Shown piece after piece: positions 23,799-31,391 of a stretch of 64,000 nt of DNA; the first letter of the stretch is position 1, and every line of letters begins with the position of its first letter. The notes under the pieces were generated by a model, which was not told the DNA's origin, ran no database searches, and saw nothing but the letters and a program-made list of their open reading frames with translations. Source of the stretch: an uncultured Clostridia bacterium. Lineage in GTDB: Bacteria > Bacillota > Clostridia > Lachnospirales > Anaerotignaceae. Location of the stretch: the NCBI GenBank assembly GCA_902477755.1, contig CABSIK010000004.1, forward strand, positions 193,238 through 257,237, written 5' to 3'. Position numbers and translations under genes: made by a program.

Positions 23799-25754
23799 TT
23801 GAAAAAATATTGGCAGTCAGCAGGCTTATATGTGTTGATTTTTGTAATCATCCTAGCTGCTTTGGCCTTCAGCGGCAAAGGACTGATGCAGCCTGCGGAA
23901 GAAATGAAGGTCTATAATTACAGTGATCTGATCAATGAACTGGATCAGGATAATGTGAAGACCATTGAGGTCACCAAGAGCAAAGAAGTATCGAACTATG
24001 GTACTGCAACAGCTGTGCTGGATGACGGCACCAAAATGACAGTCAATGTGCCCAGTGTGGATGTGCTTATGGAAGAAGTGAGCCAGATGCCTGCGGAGGG
24101 CAGTGACATCCAGATCGTTACACCCAACGCACCCAGCAACATGCTTTCTGCGATCCTGCCTTCTTTGATCATGATGATCGTCATGGTAGTGCTTTTTGTG
24201 GTGCTCATGGGCAGAATGCAGGGGGGCGGCGGCAAAATGGCCTCCTTCGGCAAAAGCAAAGCCAAAATGAGCAATGCAGATGACAAAAACAAAGTGACAT
24301 TTGACAACGTCGCTGGTTGTGACGAAGAAAAAGCCGAACTGGAAGAACTGGTGCAGTTCCTCCGCAATCCCAAGAAGTTTACAGACCTGGGTGCAAGAAT
24401 CCCCAAAGGCGTTTTGCTGGTGGGCCCTCCGGGTACTGGTAAAACACTGCTGGCAAAAGCAGTTGCAGGGGAAGCAGGCGTGCCTTTCTTTTCCATTTCC
24501 GGTTCCGACTTCGTAGAAATGTTTGTCGGCGTGGGTGCATCCCGTGTCCGTGACCTGTTCGATCAGGCCAAGAAAAATTCTCCCAGTATCGTGTTCATCG
24601 ACGAAATCGACGCCGTGGGTCGTCGCAGAGGCGCAGGTCTTGGCGGCGGTCACGACGAAAGAGAACAGACACTGAACCAGCTGCTGGTAGAAATGGATGG
24701 TTTCGGTATCAACGAAAGCGTGATCATCATTGCAGCAACCAACCGTGCGGATATTCTGGACCCTGCGCTGCTGCGTCCCGGCCGTTTTGACCGTCAGGTT
24801 TATGTTGGCCGTCCTGACGTAAAGGGCAGAGAAGCTATTTTGCGTGTACATTCCAAAGGAAAGCCTATGGCGCCTGAAGTTGACCTGAAGGTTGTAGCAC
24901 AGACCACAGCTGGTTTCACCGGCGCAGATCTGGCAAACCTTTTGAATGAAGCGGCACTCCTTTCTGCAAGAGACGGCAAGAAAGCCATCGACATGGAATC
25001 TTTGCAGAAAGCCCTCATCAAGATTGGTGTGGGTACCGAAAAGAAAACAAGAGTCATTTCCGAAAAGGAAAAATATATCACCGCATACCACGAAAGCGGT
25101 CATGCGATCCTGTTTGAAGTTCTCAGCGAACTGGACCCTGTCCACAGCATTTCCATCATTCCCACAGGTATGGCTGGCGGTTACACCATGCCACTGCCCG
25201 GTGAGGATAAGATGTATATGACAAAGCTGTATATGGAACAGGAAATCGTCAGCCTGCTGGGCGGTCGTGCGGCAGAAGCGCTGGTCATCAAAGACGTTAC
25301 CACAGGTGCTTCCAACGACATCGAGCGTGCAACAGCCATGGCAAGAGGCATGGTAACACGTTACGGTATGAGTGAGATTCTGGGCCCCATCCAGTTTGGG
25401 GAAGACAGCAACGAAGTGTTCATCGGCAGAGATTGGGGTCATACCCGCAACTATGGTGAAGCCGTTGCAACCACCATTGACGAAGAAGTAAAACGCATTG
25501 TTATGGGAGCTTATAACGAAGCTATCCGTATTTTGCAGGAAAACATGGAAGTGCTTCATGCCTCCGCAAAACTGCTGGTAGAAAAAGAAAAAGTTACCGG
25601 CGAAGAATTCCGCAAGCTCTTTGACGCGGATGTAAGAGCGGAAATCCTTGGTCTGGCAAATCAGACAGAAGAACCCATTGATGGGGAAGCAACAGAAACT
25701 ACAGAAGAAACCACATCTGCTGCGGCAGAGGAAGATACAACCACACAAGCATAA
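23799..25754 (+). CDS. ftsH: ATP-dependent zinc metalloprotease FtsH
   Basis: A 651-residue membrane-anchored AAA+ protease starting at TTG 23799 behind AGGAGG. Two membrane helices (about 7-25 and 115-138) flank an extracytoplasmic loop. The AAA domain has Walker A GPPGTGKT (~209), Walker B VFIDEIDAVG and the second region of homology RPGRFDRQ. The zinc site HESGH begins near residue 431. The C-terminal ~40 residues are an acidic Thr/Glu tail. It degrades unassembled membrane proteins and regulators, and in Bacillus is needed for sporulation entry. Position after hpt is conserved. Confidence 0.97.
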   Translation: MKKYWQSAGLYVLIFVIILAALAFSGKGLMQPAEEMKVYNYSDLINELDQDNVKTIEVTKSKEVSNYGTATAVLDDGTKMTVNVPSVDVLMEEVSQMPAEGSDIQIVTPNAPSNMLSAILPSLIMMIVMVVLFVVLMGRMQGGGGKMASFGKSKAKMSNADDKNKVTFDNVAGCDEEKAELEELVQFLRNPKKFTDLGARIPKGVLLVGPPGTGKTLLAKAVAGEAGVPFFSISGSDFVEMFVGVGASRVRDLFDQAKKNSPSIVFIDEIDAVGRRRGAGLGGGHDEREQTLNQLLVEMDGFGINESVIIIAATNRADILDPALLRPGRFDRQVYVGRPDVKGREAILRVHSKGKPMAPEVDLKVVAQTTAGFTGADLANLLNEAALLSARDGKKAIDMESLQKALIKIGVGTEKKTRVISEKEKYITAYHESGHAILFEVLSELDPVHSISIIPTGMAGGYTMPLPGEDKMYMTKLYMEQEIVSLLGGRAAEALVIKDVTTGASNDIERATAMARGMVTRYGMSEILGPIQFGEDSNEVFIGRDWGHTRNYGEAVATTIDEEVKRIVMGAYNEAIRILQENMEVLHASAKLLVEKEKVTGEEFRKLFDADVRAEILGLANQTEEPIDGEATETTEETTSAAAEEDTTTQA

Positions 25755-25771
25755 GAAAGGGGATATTTGCA

Positions 25772-26173
25772 ATGGAATTTAACAACATCGTACCCGGCAT
25801 GACCTATGAAAGAGAATACATCGTAGAAGAAACTGATACCGCTTCTCATTTCGGCAATGACAAAGTGCCTGTATTTGCTTCTCCCAAGCTGCTGAGCTGG
25901 ATCGAAGGCACAGCAATCGGCACAGTCGCACCTTTCCTGCCCGATGGCTGGGAAACAGTTGGTACAACTTTTGATTTCAAACATCTGGCAGCAACACCTG
26001 TAGGCATGAAAGTGCGTGTGGTTACAGAACTGACAGAAGTAAACGGCAAACTGCTGACATTCGCTGTAAAAGCTTATGACGAAGTAGACAAAATCTGTGA
26101 AGGCACCCATGGCCGTGCCATCATCGACCTGAAAAAATTCCTGAGCCGTGTAAACGAAAAAGGAAAAAAATAA
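25772..26173 (+). CDS. FlK-like hotdog-fold thioesterase
   Basis: A 133-residue hotdog protein of the fluoroacetyl-CoA thioesterase (FlK)-like family. Candidate catalytic residues S37, E45 and H71 reproduce the FlK spacing (T42-E50-H76), with Ser in place of Thr. The GTAIGTV and HLAATPVG segments are family-typical. The substrate is unknown; without a fluorometabolite context it is more likely a small acyl-CoA housekeeping thioesterase. It follows ftsH by 17 nt with AAAGGGG upstream, so it may be co-transcribed with it. Confidence 0.82.
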   Translation: MEFNNIVPGMTYEREYIVEETDTASHFGNDKVPVFASPKLLSWIEGTAIGTVAPFLPDGWETVGTTFDFKHLAATPVGMKVRVVTELTEVNGKLLTFAVKAYDEVDKICEGTHGRAIIDLKKFLSRVNEKGKK

Positions 26174-26204
26174 GAAGCTGCGGATAAAAACAAAGCGAAA
26201 CAAA

Positions 26205-26233
26205 AACGTCAGGAGGAGTCCCCTCCTGACGTT
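26205..26233 (+). terminator. Strong hairpin between thioesterase and birA genes
   Basis: AACGTCAGGAGG (26205-26216) pairs perfectly with CCTCCTGACGTT (26222-26233) around AGTCC. The following T tract is weak, so it may be an inefficient terminator or an mRNA-processing or attenuating stem. Confidence 0.6.
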
Positions 26234-26274
26234 TGCAGTTACGGCAATTTTACAGCCGGAAAGGAGGCATGGCT

Positions 26275-27243
26275 ATGTATCGCATTTTGGAATTGCTCCG
26301 GCGGCAGGAAGGGTTCCTTTCGGGGGAGGATATCGGCAGAGAACTTTCCATCACTCGTGCGGCAGTGTGGAAAGGCATCAAAAAGCTTCGTGAGGAAGGC
26401 TATGAAATCGAGGCGGTGACAAATCGGGGATACCGTCTCACCAATCCTGAAACCATGTACAACAAACGGGAACTGGAACAGGGACTGAAAACAAAGACCA
26501 TGGGACAGACCATTTATTTCTATGAAGAAACAGACACCACAAACAATCGTGCCAGAGAACTGGCATTGGAAGGAGCGCCGGAAGGCACTCTGGTGGTAGC
26601 GGAAAAACAGACGGCCGGTCGCGGCAGACGGGGAAAAGCGTGGGAATCTCCTTTGGGTACAGGCATCTGGATGAGTTTGGTACTGCGCCCCCAGATCAGA
26701 CCGGCAGAGGCGTCTGTGCTGACTCTTTTGTGCGGATTGGCAACAGCAGAGGCTATCGAAGCGGAAACAGGCCTTTCTGCTGGTATCAAATGGCCAAATG
26801 ATATTCTCATCAACGGCAAGAAGGCTGTGGGAATCTTAACGGAAATGGACTGCGAAATGAGTCAGGTGCATTTTGTCATTCCCGGCATTGGCATCAATGT
26901 CAACACAGCATCCTTTCCGCCGGAAATCGCGGACATTGCCACCAGTTTGTATCTGGAATGTGGTAAGACCGTTTCTCGCCGCCGACTGGTGCATAAGGTG
27001 ATGGAACGGCTGGAGGAGCATTATGAAACTTTCCTGCGGACAGGCAGTTTTACAGCCATGCTGGAGGATTATCGGAAACACTGCATCACATTGGGCAAGG
27101 AGGTCCATGTGCTGGGCAGAGAGCCCTTTTTCGCTGAGGCATTAGACATTACACCGGAAGGGGAACTGCTGGTGCGTCGGGCGGATAACGGGAAGGAAGA
27201 AGTGGTATTTTCAGGAGAAGTGTCCATTCGAGGAGTGATTTAA
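26275..27243 (+). CDS. birA: Biotin-protein ligase / biotin operon repressor BirA
   Basis: A 322-residue bifunctional protein. ATG 26275 is chosen because AGGAGG lies 7 nt before it, whereas ATG 26269 would be only 1 nt away. Residues 1-60 are a winged-helix domain (GREL-SITRAAVWKGIKKL-REEGYEIE), so this is the DNA-binding class II form. The ligase domain has the biotinyl-AMP loop GRGRRGKAW, KWPNDILINGKK and the C-terminal SH3-like domain. It biotinylates carboxylase subunits and, with biotinyl-AMP, represses biotin genes. A BirA-type operator is present at bioY (57.49-57.52 kb) in this window. DUF6145 follows with a 1-nt overlap. Confidence 0.95.
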   Translation: MYRILELLRRQEGFLSGEDIGRELSITRAAVWKGIKKLREEGYEIEAVTNRGYRLTNPETMYNKRELEQGLKTKTMGQTIYFYEETDTTNNRARELALEGAPEGTLVVAEKQTAGRGRRGKAWESPLGTGIWMSLVLRPQIRPAEASVLTLLCGLATAEAIEAETGLSAGIKWPNDILINGKKAVGILTEMDCEMSQVHFVIPGIGINVNTASFPPEIADIATSLYLECGKTVSRRRLVHKVMERLEEHYETFLRTGSFTAMLEDYRKHCITLGKEVHVLGREPFFAEALDITPEGELLVRRADNGKEEVVFSGEVSIRGVI

Positions 27244-27614
27244 TGGAAAGAAAAGTATTGGCGGCAGCCAGTTATGCAGAACAGAAATATTTTTTGGAGC
27301 CGGAGTTTCAGGCCCTCCCCGAGAGCATTCAGGAAGAAGTGCGGGTCATTTGTGTGGTATTGGCGCAGAAACTGGGCTGTACCTTTCTCGTGGGATTTAA
27401 CGAAGACGGGGAACTGTATTTTGAAACAGTGAAGCAGGAGGATGACTTCGACTTTGACGACATTGGTGCGGAATTGGAGATCAAACGCCTCCAGCGTGAG
27501 AAAAAGGAACTTTTGAAAGCGTTGGAGCTGTGGTATGCGGTATATTTTACAGAAGAAGGGGAAAAGATCAAAGAAGAATTGCTGAAAAAGGCAGAAAATG
27601 AAAAAAATCCCTGA
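27243..27614 (+). CDS. DUF6145 family protein
   Basis: A 123-residue soluble protein. ASYAEQKYFLEPEFQALPESIQEEVR and DDIGAELEIKRLQREKKELLKALELWY match, from memory, the DUF6145 family that often lies beside birA in Lachnospirales. The first ATG overlaps the birA TAA by one base. The C-terminal half is a long charged helix. Function is unknown; the conserved pairing suggests a role linked to biotin protein ligase or the same transcript. Confidence 0.65.
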   Translation: MERKVLAAASYAEQKYFLEPEFQALPESIQEEVRVICVVLAQKLGCTFLVGFNEDGELYFETVKQEDDFDFDDIGAELEIKRLQREKKELLKALELWYAVYFTEEGEKIKEELLKKAENEKNP

Positions 27615-27653
27615 TAGTTTGTATAAAAAATAACAAAAAAACACAAAAAAATA

Positions 27654-27681
27654 TTGCAATCCTTTCATTTGCTGTTATAAT
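27654..27681 (+). promoter_or_regulatory. Sigma-A promoter before the ECF S-component gene
   Basis: TTGCAA (27654-27659), 16-nt spacer, TATAAT (27676-27681). It implies a ~140-nt 5' leader. Confidence 0.72.
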
Positions 27682-27720
27682 GTATGGTGGTTACGCGAAA
27701 CGGCAGCAAAACAGCCGAAG

Positions 27721-27834
27721 ATGTTATGTCCCATAGGAGGACAAATATACTGCGTCTGTGCCCAATTGCGGAACAGTTACTATTTTCCATATCATCTTAT
27801 ATCTTATAAGAATGAGAATGAAAGGAGCAAATGA
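27721..27834 (+). CDS. Possible 37-codon leader ORF before the S-component gene
   Basis: ATG 27721 opens a frame rich in Cys, Tyr and Ile that ends at TGA 27832, overlapping ATG 27831 of the next gene as ATGA. No ribosome site is visible before it. It could couple translation to the transporter gene or be chance. The leader otherwise holds a small CGGC/GCCG stem and a TGTCC/GGACA stem, and I match it to no known riboswitch. Confidence 0.25.
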   Translation: MLCPIGGQIYCVCAQLRNSYYFPYHLISYKNENERSK

Positions 27835-28541
27835 ATATGAGCGAAACAGTTGTAAACAAACCCGTAGAAGCGGAAGTGATTGCTGCTTCTGATTGTGTGG
27901 TGGAAACCACTGGCAGCAAAGTCCATGCCAAAAGCAAGATGTCCGTTGGCGAACTGACCAGCATTGGTCTGATGACAGCGATCCTGATCGTTATGTCCTT
28001 CACACCTTTGGGATATTTCCGTACATTGGGGCTTTCCATTTCCCTGATGATGATCCCTGTGGCAATCGGTGCCATGATCATTGGCCCCAAAGCAGGGCTG
28101 TGGCTGGGACTTGTCTTTGGTGCAACCAGCTTTTATCAGGTACTGACAGCACCCAGCGCCTTTACCAGCGCGTTGTTCAGCATCAGTCCACTGTACACCT
28201 TCCTGGTATGTGTGCCCACCCGTGCACTCATGGGATGGCTCACCGGTGTTTTGTTCCAGCTGATCCATAAAGCAGATCGTACCAATACTTTCAGTTACTT
28301 TGCTGGCGGTTTTCTGGCGGCTTTCCTGAATACCCTGTTTTTTATGGGTGTACTGGTGCTGCTGTTCTGGAACACTGATTACATCCAGAGCATGAACCAG
28401 ACCTTTGGCAATGTGAATCCTTTGGTATTTGTGGTACTGTTCGTAGGCATCAACGGTGCGCTGGAAATGCCAGCAAGCTGCATTGCAGGCGGTATCGTTT
28501 CCAAGGCCTTGAGCAAAGCCGTACATAAAAGACGGGCTTAA
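27831..28541 (+). CDS. panT: ECF transporter S component, probably for pantothenate (PanT-like)
   Basis: A 236-residue integral membrane protein. ATG 27831 and 27837 are both possible; 27831 overlaps the leader ORF stop and 27837 has better ribosome-site spacing. After a ~35-residue charged N-terminus come about six helices, with the FGxxSFYQxL segment (LVFGATSFYQVL) and a small-residue second helix typical of group II ECF S components, which share an energising EcfAA'T module encoded elsewhere. The substrate is inferred from position: two pantothenate kinase genes (coaX) follow within 100 nt. A terminator hairpin lies between, so the linkage may not be a strict operon. Confidence 0.75.
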   Translation: MNMSETVVNKPVEAEVIAASDCVVETTGSKVHAKSKMSVGELTSIGLMTAILIVMSFTPLGYFRTLGLSISLMMIPVAIGAMIIGPKAGLWLGLVFGATSFYQVLTAPSAFTSALFSISPLYTFLVCVPTRALMGWLTGVLFQLIHKADRTNTFSYFAGGFLAAFLNTLFFMGVLVLLFWNTDYIQSMNQTFGNVNPLVFVVLFVGINGALEMPASCIAGGIVSKALSKAVHKRRA

Positions 28542-28569
28542 GAGAAAGAAATAGAAATGATGATTTTTT

Positions 28570-28602
28570 ACGGCGCGGGAACGGGTTCCCGTGCCGTTTT
28601 TT
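28570..28602 (+). terminator. Rho-independent terminator
   Basis: A 13-bp stem (28570-28582 with 28585-28597, one wobble), with T6 following. Confidence 0.88.
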
Positions 28603-28636
28603 AAGAAAGGTATTTTTTGAACAGAGGAGATCAAGC

Positions 28637-29413
28637 ATGATTTTAGTCATTGATGTAAGCAACACCAACAGTACATTGGGCGTCTTTGACGGAGAAAAGC
28701 TGGTGGCAAACTGGCGGCTTTCCACCCTCAGCAGCCGTACTTCTGATGAAACAGGCATGCTTTTGAGAATGCTGTTTGTTCATTCCGGCATGGATATTTC
28801 TGAAATCGACGCCGTTGTGGTATCCTCCGTGGTACCAAATGTGATGTATTCCTTGTTGAGCGGTATCCGTAAATATTTGCAGAAAGAACCTATGGTGGTT
28901 CGGGCAGGCATGAAAACAGGCATCAATCTGCGGATGGAAAACCCCAAGGAAATGGGTACAGACCGTATCGTCAATCTGGTGGCGGCTTATGAGCTTTATG
29001 GCGGTCCTGCCATTGTGGTGGATTACAGTACAGCAACAACTTTTGACGTTGTCAGTGAAAAAGGTGAATTTCTCACAGGCATCACTGCCCCCGGCGTGCA
29101 GATCTGTGCAGATGCTCTGACCCAGAGAGCTGCCCAGCTGCCTAAAATTGAGATCAAACGCCCTGAAACACTGATCACCAAAAACACCGTGGACAGCATT
29201 CAGGCAGGTTTGGTACTGGGACATATCGGCGAAACCATCTATATCATCCAGCAGATCAAAGATAAACTGGATATGCCGGATATGAAGGTCATTGCCACAG
29301 GCGGTCTGGCAAAAGTCATTGATGAAAAAGAAGAAATCTTCGATGTATACGACCCGGTTCTGGCATTGCAGGGCTTGCGCCTGCTCTATGAAAAAAACCG
29401 GAACAGAAGATGA
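28637..29413 (+). CDS. coaX: Type III pantothenate kinase-like protein, divergent tandem copy
   Basis: A 258-residue ASKHA-fold protein of the CoaX family. Motif 1 reads DVSNTN and the phosphate-2 motif DYSTATTFD, in each case with Ser where the family has Gly (copy 2 has DVGNTN and DYGTANTFD). The pantothenate/dimer motif GTDRIVN and the C-terminal ATGGLAKVID are kept. Copy 2 begins 19 nt downstream and is clearly homologous along its whole length, so the pair arose by tandem duplication. Copy 1 may be less active, altered in nucleotide use, or a partner subunit. The upstream ribosome site GAGGAG is good. Confidence 0.85.
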   Translation: MILVIDVSNTNSTLGVFDGEKLVANWRLSTLSSRTSDETGMLLRMLFVHSGMDISEIDAVVVSSVVPNVMYSLLSGIRKYLQKEPMVVRAGMKTGINLRMENPKEMGTDRIVNLVAAYELYGGPAIVVDYSTATTFDVVSEKGEFLTGITAPGVQICADALTQRAAQLPKIEIKRPETLITKNTVDSIQAGLVLGHIGETIYIIQQIKDKLDMPDMKVIATGGLAKVIDEKEEIFDVYDPVLALQGLRLLYEKNRNRR

Positions 29414-29431
29414 TTTTAGGAGGAAACATAC

Positions 29432-30199
29432 ATGCTTTTGGTAATAGATGTAGGGAATACCAACTATGTTTTAGGGGTATATCGTGGGGATAAACTCATT
29501 AAGTGCTGGCGTATGGCAACTGCAGGCGTGAGAACCGCAGATGAAACGGGTATCTTTATCCATTCCCTCTTTGACGCTTCCGATGTAAAGGCAAGCAGCA
29601 TTGACGCGGTCATCATTTCTTCTGTTGTGCCGGATATCATGTATTCTCTGACACAGGGCATTCGGAAATATTTCCATATTGAGCCTATGATTGTCAGCGT
29701 TGGCATGAAAACAGGCATTTCCATCAAACGGGACAACCCCAAAGGTGTTGGGGCAGACCGTATTGTCAATCTGGTAGCGGCTAACGAAATTTACGGCGGC
29801 CCTGCGGTAGTCATTGACTATGGCACAGCCAACACCTTTGACGTACTGAACGAAAAATCCGAATTTATCACAGGTCTCATCACACCGGGCATTTCTGTCT
29901 GCGCGGATGCACTTACACAGCGCGCGGCCCAGCTGCCGAAGATCGAGATCAAAAAGCCAAAGTCCATCATTGTGAAAAACACAGTGGGCAGTATTCAGGC
30001 AGGTCTGGTGCTGGGACATATTGGGCAGACCATTTATATCATTGACCAGCTGAAGAAAGAGCTGAATATGCCGGATATGAAGGTCATTGCCACAGGCGGT
30101 CTGGCAAGAGTCATTGACCCCGACCGTAAGATTTTTGATGTGCTTGATCCAGTTCTGACATTGAAAGGTCTGAAGATTCTGTATCACAAAAACAAGTAA
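29432..30199 (+). CDS. coaX: Type III pantothenate kinase
   Basis: A 255-residue CoaX enzyme phosphorylating pantothenate to 4'-phosphopantothenate, the first step of CoA synthesis. Motif 1 is DVGNTN, motif 2 GADRIVN and the phosphate-2 motif DYGTANTFD (a Thr-to-Asn change from the common GTATT). The type III class binds a monovalent cation and is not feedback-inhibited by CoA. It follows the divergent copy by 19 nt behind AGGAGG and ends in a terminator. No coaA was seen in the window. Confidence 0.93.
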   Translation: MLLVIDVGNTNYVLGVYRGDKLIKCWRMATAGVRTADETGIFIHSLFDASDVKASSIDAVIISSVVPDIMYSLTQGIRKYFHIEPMIVSVGMKTGISIKRDNPKGVGADRIVNLVAANEIYGGPAVVIDYGTANTFDVLNEKSEFITGLITPGISVCADALTQRAAQLPKIEIKKPKSIIVKNTVGSIQAGLVLGHIGQTIYIIDQLKKELNMPDMKVIATGGLARVIDPDRKIFDVLDPVLTLKGLKILYHKNK

Positions 30200-30203
30200 A
30201 TCC

Positions 30204-30250
30204 AAAACAGGCAGACAGAAATTTTACATTCGGGTCTTGCCTGTTTTTTT
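30204..30250 (+). terminator. Terminator of the coaX pair
   Basis: AAACAGGCA-GAC pairs with GTC-TTGCCTGTTT; T7 run. Confidence 0.82.
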
Positions 30251-30312
30251 CTGATATGATAGGATAGGAAAAGCCCGAAAAGTGGGCAGAAATCGCATGT
30301 TGGAGGAAGAAA

Positions 30313-31275
30313 ATGAAAATTGGAAATGTGACATTGGACAACAATGTTTTTCTGGCGCCCATGGCTGGGGTCACAGACCTGCCTTTCCGTCTGCTCTGCA
30401 AGGAAATGGGCTGCGGTCTGGTGTATTCCGAAATGGTCAGCGCAAAAGGCATTTTATATAACAACAAAAACACCACAGAACTGCTGCAGGTGGAGGAGGC
30501 AGAACGCCCCACAGCCATTCAGCTCTTTGGTTCTGACCCCAAAATTCTGGGGGAAATGGGCAAGAAAATCGAGCCTTATCCCTTTGACATCATTGATGTA
30601 AATATGGGCTGTCCTGCGCCGAAAATCGTCAAAAATGGGGAAGGCAGCGCCATTACAAAGACACCGGAGCTGGTGGGGCAGATCGTAAAATCTCTGGTGG
30701 AAAGCCAGAATAAGCCTGTTACCATCAAATTCCGTAAAGGCTTTGACGACGACCATATCAACGCTGTGGAAGTAGCGAAAATCGCAGAAGCAAACGGTGC
30801 GGCGGCGGTGGCAGTTCATGGACGCACCAGAGAGCAGTATTACAGCGGCAAAGCTGACTGGGATATCATCCGTCAGGTGAAAGAAGCCGTTTCCATTCCT
30901 GTTATCGGCAATGGGGATGTGTTTACACCTCAGGATGCCAAAGCACTGCTGGACTACACTGGCTGTGACGCCATTATGGTGGGCAGAGGTGCTCAGGGGA
31001 ATCCTTGGCTGTTCAAGCGCATCATTCATTATTTGGAAACAGGAGAGCTTCTGCCGGAGCCTACAGCGGAAGAAAAGGTGGAGAAAGCCCTGCGCCATGC
31101 CCGTATGCTCATTGACTACAAAGGGGAGTATATCGGCGTCAGAGAAATGCGCAAGCACATGGCATGGTATATGAAAGGACTGCCCGGCGCTTCTGAGCTC
31201 CGTGGAAAAATGAATTTCATGGAAAGCTATGAAGCCATGGAAGAGCTGCTGCGTGCTTATCTGGCAGGTAAATAA
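30313..31275 (+). CDS. dusB: tRNA-dihydrouridine synthase (DusB type)
   Basis: A 320-residue FMN-dependent TIM-barrel enzyme that reduces uridines in the tRNA D-loop. The N-terminus APMAGVTDLPFR, the catalytic cysteine C100 in NMGCPAPKIVKNGEGSA, HGRTREQYYSG and GNGDVF are all family hallmarks. The C-terminal helical tRNA-binding domain runs from about 240. ATG 30313 follows GGAGGAAG. In Bacillus dus genes sit near the same region; here it is monocistronic with its own terminator. Confidence 0.95.
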   Translation: MKIGNVTLDNNVFLAPMAGVTDLPFRLLCKEMGCGLVYSEMVSAKGILYNNKNTTELLQVEEAERPTAIQLFGSDPKILGEMGKKIEPYPFDIIDVNMGCPAPKIVKNGEGSAITKTPELVGQIVKSLVESQNKPVTIKFRKGFDDDHINAVEVAKIAEANGAAAVAVHGRTREQYYSGKADWDIIRQVKEAVSIPVIGNGDVFTPQDAKALLDYTGCDAIMVGRGAQGNPWLFKRIIHYLETGELLPEPTAEEKVEKALRHARMLIDYKGEYIGVREMRKHMAWYMKGLPGASELRGKMNFMESYEAMEELLRAYLAGK

Positions 31276-31289
31276 AAAATGAAAATAAG

Positions 31290-31332
31290 AAAAGACGTGG
31301 ACAAGAGATTCCTCAAGTTCACGTCTTTTTTT
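31290..31332 (+). terminator. Terminator of dusB
   Basis: AAAGACGTG pairs with CACGTCTTT, extended by GAC/GTT; T7 run. Confidence 0.83.
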
Positions 31333-31391
31333 GGTATATACGGCAATGCGCAGCGATGAAAACACATTGCCCGAAGATAGGGAGATGTTGT

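Noticed and set aside
23853..25772. 639-codon minus-strand open frame opposite ftsH
   Set aside because: Lies wholly antisense to an intact ftsH, is rich in Cys/His/Phe as shadow frames are, and has no ribosome site.
27688..27830. THF- or pan-type riboswitch in the S-component leader
   Set aside because: The conserved cores of these RNAs are not present; only short stems are seen.
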